Assembly (NCBI RefSeq): GCF_021155765.1
Contig: NC_060114.1
Coordinates: 2,976,001 to 3,040,000, forward strand
Reading direction: 5' to 3'
Length of the DNA stretch: 64,000 nucleotides
From: Diprion similis
Taxonomy: Eukaryota; Arthropoda; Insecta; Hymenoptera; Diprionidae
The notes under the pieces were generated by a model. The model saw only the letters and a list, made by a program, of their open reading frames with translations, ran no database searches and was not told the DNA's origin. Numbering within the stretch: the first letter of the stretch is position 1; the number at the start of each line of letters is the position of its first letter. Of this stretch, positions 9,742 through 18,006 are shown piece after piece. The translations under genes were made by a program, and so were the position numbers.

Positions 9742-11550
9742 TCATCGGTTGAACGTAAGGCATCTGTTCTCTGTTTAACGGTACAAAATTCGTTGGCCAC
9801 ACTCGTTCAGTGCAATTTTATTATCTCAGGTGGATGAGTCAACTGTACAAAGTGAGTAATCATGGAAATTCGTGCAGCTATTGCAGAGTTAAACTTCAGA
9901 AGATGGAAAAGAACTGATCGACGTTTCTTCGAGACCAGCTAGCGATCTTGTATCTGCTACTGGCTATACTCCGTGTGTAATTCAAATAAACAAAGAATGT
10001 ATATTAATAGCAAAGATGTTCTACAGCGCACACATCACACTTTGAATATCAACGATGAGGATACCATTCGTTGGAGGTTGAATACCGTGTATATGCAGAA
10101 GCCTTGTAGCTCTTCTTGAATGATTGATTGACACAATTTTTGGTACTAGTAAATAAATAACGGAAGACTGTGAAAATATCTCTTCTACAACGATAAATGC
10201 ACTTTACTGACGCTGTTGTAAAATTACGTTGGTTAGTCAGCTCTTGACAACAAATAGATAAGTTGATAAGACTCGTACTACAATGAGATAAGACGTGTGT
10301 AGGAACCCACAAACCGGCAAAGTTCATCGGTATGAAAGTTACAATAAAGTGAAGATAGCAACAAGCCATATCAGTGATATACTGGTATGGACTGTACCTG
10401 ATTGCCACATTAACAGCAACACTGTACGTATACATATAATCACAACCACAAGGCTGAAGATGCCTACCATTGCTACCTTCTAATTTCAAGGCCGCGTTCA
10501 GGCATGCCTCACAGTATGTATAGCTGATTCAATCAGTCAGGCTATTCGGCTAATGAAAACAAAGGAGTTATTAAACGCATACTTCGGTGTTGGCCAGAGG
10601 TCTATCACATACGAAATACGTTTACTCTTACAATTCAATTAGTTCAAAAACAACACGATCTAAGCATACCGAAGAATGCCTCCGTCCAAGGAATGAATAT
10701 TTTTTTTATCAAGAAAATCAATGAAAACAAATAAGGGGTGGTGAAAGAAAATAAAGTAGAAAAAAACTGTCGAAAAAATCACAAGAAGTGTAACCAGTAT
10801 CACAAAGTCACTGCAAAAATTTCAATAGATATAAGGAACTTCCTCGACTGTGGCACGATGAGTTTTGAATTCAATCTACTCGCAAACAAACTCCACAATA
10901 TTCATGAAACTTTAACATCAACTTGTTCTCAACAGAACCAATCAGCGAGCTTTTTTGTCACTTCTGCTGTCATTTTCACCACAGGTGTAGAACCTCTTGA
11001 ACCAAGAGTTGCTTAAACATCGTCATGTTTATCGCGAAAATGATAACACTGCATTAAACGGAAGAAATAAATATTAAAATATGATTAATTTTTTTACTTG
11101 TTTATATTTTGCAAGTTCTTTGGTGTGAATTGTATTTGCTTAGTATTTGGAGCATTTCCCGAGGGATCGATTAAGATCGGAAGATGAGATTTTAGATTTG
11201 CTAGAATTTTTTTTAAGTAAGTACTAATCCAAACAGGCGCGTGTTTTAAAAGAAATTGACCCGCCCCGATTTCAGATACGATTTAATTTAATATTTTGAA
11301 GAACCCATTTTCCTAGAACTCCGATAAACTTAGAAAAATCTCGTAAGATGTAATATTTTTGAGCCCTTGTCCAAAATAGATTTGTCGTTACAAGAAACGA
11401 TATGTTTTTTGAACAATAATTATAAATATTTGATTTCATAATATCTCCGATTCTGTATAATTACCTGAATGTGCTTTGCTTTCCTTTGTCATACTAAAAA
11501 TTCATTAAATTCATAATTTTTTTTTTTTTTTTAACTATCATTCTGTCAAA
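9742..11550. other. Upstream flank of XKR; possible extra exon near 10.4 kb
   Basis: On the minus strand at about 10395-10470 a short open segment encodes MVGIFSLVVVIICIRTVLLL, clearly membrane-like, preceded by an ag and followed by a gtacag donor-like site. It could be an exon of this or a neighbouring membrane-protein gene, but I cannot match it. The rest, including the 92-codon plus frame at 10738, shows nothing I can support. Confidence 0.25.
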
Positions 11551-11815
11551 TTACACATCTTTTGCTCTATCTAGAACTCCATTTTCAACAACGGCTTGAA
11601 AATTTTGTAATGTTCTACCATATTTATCTTGGAAATAGATAATTAAATCGTGTTTCAGGTAGAGGTGGCTAAGACGGTTTGCTAAAAAGTGGGAGCATTC
11701 TTCGGCCATTACTTTCATATCACATTTCACATATGAAAAATTCTGGAGCAAATTTATGAATTCGTCTTCCGATGTTGAGGTAGTTTCTCCCAAAACGCGT
11801 TTTCTTACAATTGTT
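11551..11815 (-). CDS. Orphan exon-like ORF, unidentified
   Basis: From a tatatgttttag acceptor at about 11815 the minus strand is open to a stop at 11551 (about 87 codons). The composition is protein-like and charged: GETTSTSEDEFINLLQNF, then AEECSHFLANRLSHLYLKHD and YFQDKYGRTLQNF. I do not recognise the family. It could be the last exon of a minus-strand gene or a remnant. The frame continues upstream to 11883 only by running into the foldback at 11825, so that part is not coding. Confidence 0.3.
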
Positions 11816-11824
11816 CTAAAACAT

Positions 11825-12024
11825 ATATATCGTTGGCTGAGAGCAATAAGATACAATCTCAGAATTTGGTTCGACAAAATCACATCTCAGAATTTTGTCC
11901 AAAAACATTGTATGTCCTCAGAGATCACATTGGACATACGATGTTGTTCAACGAAATTCTGAGAGGGGATTTTGTTGAACCAAATTTTTAGATAAGATGT
12001 TGATGCTCTCAGCGGACGATATAT
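11825..12024. mobile_element. 200-bp foldback MITE
   Basis: Inverted repeat: the left arm atatatcgttggctgagagc is mirrored by the right arm gctctcagcggacgatatat. Inner blocks such as aatttggttcgacaaaatc and ctcagaattt match in mirrored order. It ends directly upstream (minus-strand sense) of the orphan exon's acceptor. No ORF. Confidence 0.65.
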
Positions 12025-12657
12025 TTTCATTATAATATTTTACATGACCTGTTAAAATCTGAGTGAGCTTGGACGTGCCAATCTAGAAATATTACTTGTC
12101 AAAGTCTCAACCCTCAACACGTGATTCCCTATCTCGTGCCTCCGGAGATACGCTAAAGATCTATGTTCCGGTGAATTTCTTAAAAACCCTGCTTAGAATC
12201 CTCATAAGAAACTAATCTGTTATAGTTATAGAGGACATCGTGACAAAAACTTCCTTTGCTGATTGTAGTCTGCTGCTCCGTATCGTTTCAGAGTAATTTT
12301 AAGCCAAAGTTGAGGACTTTATGACGCAAACGATACGAGCCAGCAAGAGTGAGAGTGCTCTACATCGGGTGTGTACGAAAGTGACAGGAACTACTTTAAT
12401 TAATATACTTTATGGAAATGAAATTGATATGTAATCAGAATCAGCAGCCACACATGTTTAACTTTTTTTTTTTTAAATAAGAAAACTACATTTTTCACTT
12501 TCAATTCCACAAACGTAATCTTTAGCATATTTAGCTACTAGCTTGAGCTTCGTATATGATTTGTGAGAGTAAAGCACGTTTTTTTAGTTTCTTTTGTTTT
12601 TTTTTTCTATCAATTTATCAATTATATTATTTCTAGCTTTATGTACATTGTTTAAAG
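12025..12657. other. MALSU1 3' flank
   Basis: This contains the expected MALSU1 3' UTR on the minus strand, AT-rich with long A and T tracts. I found no clear canonical polyadenylation hexamer close to the stop. A short GC-richer patch at about 12230-12370 has no recognisable content. Confidence 0.3.
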
Positions 12658-12836
12658 TCAGTTGCTGATCTCAGCTGGTTGTAAGCCATCCAAGAAGGAG
12701 TGCTTTTGCAGTAAACCGATCGGTTCATCTATGGGCATATTGGACTGATCATCATATTTAGAACCAACGGCCCACAACGTTTCGAGGTCGTACACCTTCC
12801 TTGCCTGCTGAGAGAAAATGTGCAGCGCTAAGTTTC
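12658..12836 (-). CDS. MALSU1: MALSU1 (RsfS family), exon 3, C-terminus
   Basis: After a ctatgttttcag acceptor the exon reads GNLALHIFSQQARKVYDLET, then LW: the conserved RsfS tail motif H-[IV]-F-x4-R-x2-Y-x-LE-x-LW. About 38 more residues lead to a stop at 12658. The first two bases (GA) complete a Gly codon begun in exon 2 (MDLG|NLALH). The C-terminal extension past the LW motif (KYDDQSNMPIDEP onward) lies beyond the conserved domain. Confidence 0.88.
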
Positions 12837-14404
12837 CTGAAAACATAGAGGAACGATGAAACTGGCGAAATTTTTAAATAAAGGAATTTTGAATATCAGT
12901 TGAGTATAATTGATTCAATCGCCTACGATTTTTATGGTTTCCCAAAATTTTGTCCAAATTTGCAAAAAAAATTTTGAACTTCGTTAGGCACAAATGATGT
13001 GATCAGAATTTGAAGAAAAGTGAAATCTCACGAATGTGTCAGCAATTCGAGAACTTTTACAAAATTTATCGGATGTCAAGAGAATTGACTAAGAAAAAGT
13101 CGAAAAGGTCACGAGGATGGAAATTTCAGTGCTGTTGGAACTAAGAATGCTTATTTTATTAGGACAATTGCATGTAAGTCATTTTCACTTGTGTTAGTAA
13201 GAGTAAAAGACACAATGCGAGATTTGTGGTACGTAAGCACTTCACCTCGAATTTTGACCAACTCATGGTGAAAATCGATAACTATGCCTACAGAAGAAAA
13301 ACGTACTTGACAAGTAAGAGATGAATAAACAAAAAAATTCAGACTTCCTCATGACAAATACGAGAAAAAAAAAAATAAAAAGTAATTTTAAACAAATGAA
13401 GAAATTCCGCATTATTTTTCGATGTCAAAATTTTAAATCCAAAAAAGGAAACTATACCATGCAGAATGCACTGCAGAAAGTTGAATGATTCAAGAGGAAT
13501 GTTGGTAGAATTAAAAAAAAATAAAAAAAAATCGATTCTATCACCAAAAAGATTGTATTGAAAAATTTCGAAAAAACAGTCAAGAATATTAAATAATAGT
13601 ATATTGTGTTACAAGTGCGGAAAGTGGACGATTTCCAATGAATCCCGAGTTGGCGACACGAGCCAAAGGCAAATGCTGAAATCCCAGAAGTGCTAGTGCG
13701 AACACTGCATGAGCCAATGCGAGCACTGTAATTGTACGAGTCAGATATCGCTGACCCGCATATTGTGTCACACGCTTTTTTTTCCAACAACTGTGAAGGA
13801 AAGTTTGATTTTAGAAAAATCGGAGGTACCACTTACAACGGGTAAAATTGAGGATAAGTAACTCATACTCAATGACACAGTGTGTAAGATTTAGTTATTT
13901 GAAAGTACGCATTCGCTGCACTGTTCGGAAATGGGACACTTGACGCTCGCTCCATAGACTTTGAAAATCGAACTTTCCAAGCAGATGTTGGAAAAAATTC
14001 GTTTCTACAAACGAGACATAAAAAAACTTCTATTATGACAATGCACGCTAAAGAAAATTTTTACTTGCGGCCGCTACACAGTCCTCAACTATTTTTATTT
14101 TTTACCACAACGGGAAAACATGGTTCTTAGTACCAAATGAAAATGAGCTCTGCATAGCACTGTTCTTTCCGATTAGGGTCATTTGTGATATATTATCTCG
14201 TATAGAACTGAATTGCAAACAATTCTGTACATCCGTATTTTTCAATTACAAACGCGATCATTTGGCACGAAATTTCTCAACTCTGCTCCGACTTCTTCGA
14301 GAAATTTCAAACTCATCACATCCTTAGCATTTCCAGTGCAATCACTGTCCAACGGATAAGAACGTAGAGGTTCGAAACAAACAAAACAGATATTAGCTAC
14401 TGAC
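12837..14404 (-). other. MALSU1 intron 2
   Basis: The intron is 1.57 kb, begins gtcagt and ends tttcag on the minus strand. It contains a GC-richer block at about 13630-13770 that matches part of 37010-37170, so the 126-codon and 60-codon minus frames here are repeat sequence, not exons. Confidence 0.7.
13600..13775. repeat. Dispersed repeat, copy 1 (partner at 37.1 kb)
   Basis: The minus strand contains cactttccgcacttgtaaca followed by caatatactatt, almost identical to 37127-37158 on the plus strand (cactttccgcacttgtgaca, then cgatatactatt). Weaker similarity extends upstream in both copies (tgctcgcattggctcatg against cttcgctcatgctgtg). The family is unknown. Confidence 0.5.
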
Positions 14405-14665
14405 CTAGGTCCATAGCAATCCAGTCTTTGCAGTTTTTCCCCTCGATTCTCGGCACTGGATCCGTGGAGTGCCTTTTCTTCTTGAAAACTCTACGAACTA
14501 TTTCCGCCGTTGCCTTCATGTGCTTCGACGATCTACCTGTTACTACAACAACATAATCGACGTAGGCAAGCTCAGGTGGCACAGCGGCCACAAATAATTC
14601 CATAACATTGTTTTTGCGGAGGAGATCCACCAGGTCGTCAAGTTCATAGACTCCAGTAATACCAT
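14405..14665 (-). CDS. MALSU1: MALSU1 (RsfS family), exon 2, core domain
   Basis: Encodes the centre of the RsfS/DUF143 fold: GITGVYELDDLVDLLRKNNV, a strand pair, then YVVVVTGRSSKHMKATAEIV and RR, and DWIAMDLG at the end. RsfS proteins bind ribosomal protein uL14 of the large subunit and block subunit joining; MALSU1 does this in mitochondria during assembly. The acceptor is tttccacag and the donor is cctag|gtcagt. The first two bases complete a His codon (LNLN-H-GITG), and the final G is completed by exon 3. The match to the family is strong and collinear. Confidence 0.92.
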
Positions 14666-16639
14666 CTGTGGAAACATAAACGCATGCTGATAAATTGGTA
14701 TTCATGAAGTATTAGAAATCTTGTTATTTTTGTGACGTTTCTTAAACCCTACTGATTTGAAGTAATCGGATTCTATGTATATATTTCATTTGAATACGAT
14801 GTTGAAGTTTGCAGCCTTGTTGAAACACTGAGTTTTTAGGAAAACTCATTATTTTACAACTTTGTGATTATGTGAAAATCAATTGATCGTAATACAGCAA
14901 CAAACTGCTTGGATTTTGGAAAAGTAACTTTTTTAAAGTCATTCTAAAACTGTAGAATGGTAGATTTTTTTCAACAATTCGTTATTTCAACCCTACCAAC
15001 TTTGATCAGTCATGAAATGCGGTAAACTTGAATGACGTCGATGAGTCAAAAATCGACACTATTTATAATTTTACTACAAGAATGATGCCAAAAATAGCAG
15101 ATGATAGTAAGCCGGTAATCTGTGTCCAAGACTTCCAGGTCGTAAGCAAATGATAAAATACCCAGAAATATATTTAGGGAGAATTCCCTGGACAATACCA
15201 CCGTGTTTCGTCATTTGCTCGCCTCCTGAAAGTTTTTTATACATATTATCTGCTGCGGATTACCTGCCGAGTTCAGTGTCATACTACAAGACAGTCGTGA
15301 TCTGGAGACTGATAATACTAAATTGATAATTGTCCGTAAGGAATGATAATTTCTTAAAAAATACATAAACAAAATGCATTGAAATCATAAGCCAAAGCTC
15401 AAATATTGGAGTTTAATTTAAAATGACTTTAAAAACAATGAAAAATCTCTGGGAGTTACGTTCTATTCAGATGGTTGTTTTATTTAGGAGATTATTTTCT
15501 AAAAATTTACTAAAACAGATGTTCCTGTTTTGCAGTAGCTAATTCAGAATTGCCATTTGTTAATCATATTTAACATCAGGAGTGTTGTAAAATTGATTAC
15601 TTGACAATGCTTACATCATAAAAACGAAGTTTCAGTCTGATTGTACAAAACATTCTTCTGAATACAATGAGGCATTATCAAATGAAATCGAACAAAACTA
15701 CCATATTTTTTTATCATTTTGAAAGAATTTGGAGTGATTGAAAGCTAAATTTTTGTTACGATTTCAGTATTTCTTACTTTCTTTTTTTATCAGAGCAAAC
15801 ATTGCGAGCTCATAAATATGTTGAACTGATAAATATTCAACATGCGACTATTTTGTAGTGAAGTCAATAAAAAGTATCAATTATTAGCTCACCGACATCC
15901 ATAAGCAACTTTTCTATGCTCGCCACACAAGATGTTCAATCAAGTATTCATCGACATTTGAAATAAATGAATTTAAGTCGACTAGGAATAAAAAAAGCTG
16001 TTTCGTTTGGTAAGGGTAAACCCATGTACACTTGCCCTTGTCACAATACAATGCATGAATATTTATTGATGTTGCGATCGGAAGAGCAAATGTGCACAAA
16101 TGCTGAGTGTAATCGCCCTATCGAATGAACCTATTCTAGGGTCATTCCGTACACATTTTCGTACAGTAATTGGTGAACGCAATCGTACGCAACGCGTCTG
16201 TAAATCATACAAAAATGTGTTATATTTTAATGGAGATCCATTTCCTATATGGTATTAGATATTTTGATCAATCAAGTTTACTCGATTATTCAAGTTTTGG
16301 GGGTTTTTGCTTATTTTGAATTCTGAGGATAGACGAATATAGATCGGCGGAGTAACTGAGCTCATGTTCAACGTTCCATGCTTTTGAATACCTTACCAAA
16401 TTTAATTTACATTCAAGACCCGATGATTAGAGTTCTTTTTTCAAACTTGAAATTTCAGCTACCTATCGGATGCCAAACTCGTAACAATTTATGACAATCA
16501 GAAAATTCAGGACATACAGACACATCGAGTATACAAAGTGACCCGTGTAGGTTCACTCTGTGGTGCGAATAGCCTCATCGATAGACAAAATATGTGTTCC
16601 TAAGCAGTTGTAAGACAGCCGCTAGTACTAAAATCTTAC
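14666..16639 (-). other. MALSU1 intron 1
   Basis: The intron is 1.97 kb, begins gtaaga and ends ccacag on the minus strand. It holds a dispersed-repeat copy at about 14800-14990 (partner at 7161). The minus 61-codon frame at 15914-16099 has no protein signature. Confidence 0.7.
14800..14990. repeat. Dispersed repeat, copy 2 (partner near 7161)
   Basis: It shares with 7161-7317 the order tgaagtttgca, gaaaactcattattttacaa, tttgtgattatgtgaaa and gtaatacagcaacaa, with perhaps a quarter of positions changed by eye. The family is unidentified and no ORF is present. Confidence 0.4.
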
Positions 16640-17024
16640 GGTTCAAATTAAGCCCTTCAAATATGTCGGGTTCCTCTTGAGGTGTAACAATGTCTTCAAG
16701 GTATATCTTTGCTCGTTCTTCATCCACATCGAAAATGATTGGCGAATCTTCGTCACGAAAGACTTTGTACTTCGGAGGAACAATTCCAGTGAGGTTATGT
16801 TTGTGATGCTCCTCCTCGACTGACGACGGCAGCTTTTCCGGCTGTCGATCGTTTACAGGATCGTTGTATGTGTTCAATTTTTTTTCTAAGTGTATCAAAC
16901 GTCTAGTTTCAACCACTCTTCGTGAAAAGGATGAAACTCTCAACAGTTTGTTCATACGCAATAAGTTTCGGGATACGGTACACATTCTGATTTGGATTTT
17001 GTCACATGTCACATCGACCGTCAT
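16640..17024 (-). CDS. MALSU1: MALSU1 (RsfS family), exon 1, mitochondrial leader
   Basis: Encodes the N-terminus. From the second Met (16985) it reads MCTVSRNLLRMNKLLRVSSF followed by SRRVVETRR, rich in Arg, Ser and Leu with no acidic residue: a good mitochondrial presequence. The first Met at 17024 adds 13 residues including acidic ones, so 16985 may be the real start. The exon continues to PPKYKVFRDEDSPIIFDVDE and ends at a cgtaaga donor. The exon lengths 385+261+179 sum to 825, giving 274 residues plus stop and keeping frame through both joins. Human MALSU1 is of similar length. The gene is divergent from the 952-codon ORF. Confidence 0.87.
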
Positions 17025-18006
17025 CCACGATGTATGTAGTATGAGAGGTGGTGATCATTTTAATGTAGTACAGCGAAAATCCACCAGGGGCCTCACGTCC
17101 CTACAGAAATGATGTAAACAACTATATGTATTATGTAACCTCCCAGTAAACGCGATCATCCAGTGGTTGTCTGTCAAATGACGTTCGTAGATAAATAAAA
17201 GTTGCCTATTTGCGAGTCAAACTGACAACTTATTGGGTGCATTCCGAAACTAGCTGGCAGTGCTGAAAACTCCCTAGGACAGAGACAGAGCTAGTCACAA
17301 ACTCGGCAGCGCAAAAGAGATAAGAGATTGCCGATAGCACTGGGAGCTAATTTCGGAATGCAACCATAGCTTTATAGTCAGCGGATGTTCTATTAATTGG
17401 AAAATGTCCTCATGACGTCATAGCCTGGTTATCGCCGCCATTTTATTACCACATAACTTGAGTTTTAAATTTTAATGTTGGCAAATCGTAATTCTTGAGG
17501 TTTCAAATTACTCATGTCATATAAATTAATTTAACGTAATCAATAATATATCTATTCCATTATCCAACGCGAAAAATAGGGTCAACGGTCACCTGTCAGT
17601 CTGGTTGCATTAGTTTAATTTTTTCACACCAGACTACGCATTGCAAAGTCACAATCCCAATATTTCAGTAGCTTGTAAGGTAATAGTTTTTACATTAGAG
17701 TATATAATCTATGAATATATCGATGGTCTAAGAGCTGTCATCGCTCCCTAACATGTATATATATGTATATATCGCTTACAAACTGCCATCAGCCGGTTAA
17801 TTGTGCTTGAAGGTTGGAATTGCAGAGTAGACCGTAGGTCTATTGATAACTTAAAAAAAAAATTTTTGAAATAAATCTTGTGTTCTCGCAGGTTTAACAC
17901 ACAATTAAATTGCAACGATTTCCAAAACTATTCCGATACAGTGTGAAAAAATGAAAGCTGATTAATTGGGCGCACAATAATTCGAAAATGTTTCAGGTAA
18001 TTCGTC
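17025..18006. promoter_or_regulatory. Divergent promoter region, MALSU1 / 952-codon ORF
   Basis: Just under 1 kb separates the two divergent start codons. It contains a perfect CRE palindrome atgacgtcat (17412-17421). A YY1-type element gccgccatttt (17434-17444) reads AAAATGGCGGC on the minus strand, the orientation usual just downstream of a start site. A possible untranslated exon for the plus gene ends at ttgtaag|gtaatag (about 17680), and an acceptor tttcag sits at about 17998. Site functions are inferred from consensus matches only. Confidence 0.5.
17235..17365. mobile_element. 131-bp MITE in the divergent promoter
   Basis: Terminal inverted repeats of about 28 bases: the left end gggtgcattccgaaactagc matches the reverse complement of the right end, ggttgcattccgaaattagc, and both continue to agtgct. 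The centre is GC-richer than the flanks. It lies between the CRE/YY1 block and the MALSU1 start, so it is probably within or next to the MALSU1 5' UTR. Confidence 0.65.

Noticed and set aside
10049..10489. 146-codon minus ORF upstream of XKR
   Set aside because: Cys/Tyr-rich with no domain; only a short hydrophobic piece in another frame looked exon-like.
11825..11883. N-terminal 23 codons of the minus ORF ending at 11551
   Set aside because: This part is the foldback MITE; the coding-like part starts at the acceptor near 11815.
13452..13832. 126-codon and 60-codon minus ORFs in MALSU1 intron 2, considered as an extra exon
   Set aside because: They overlap a repeat also present at 37.1 kb, and the exon 2 to exon 3 join is already perfect without them.
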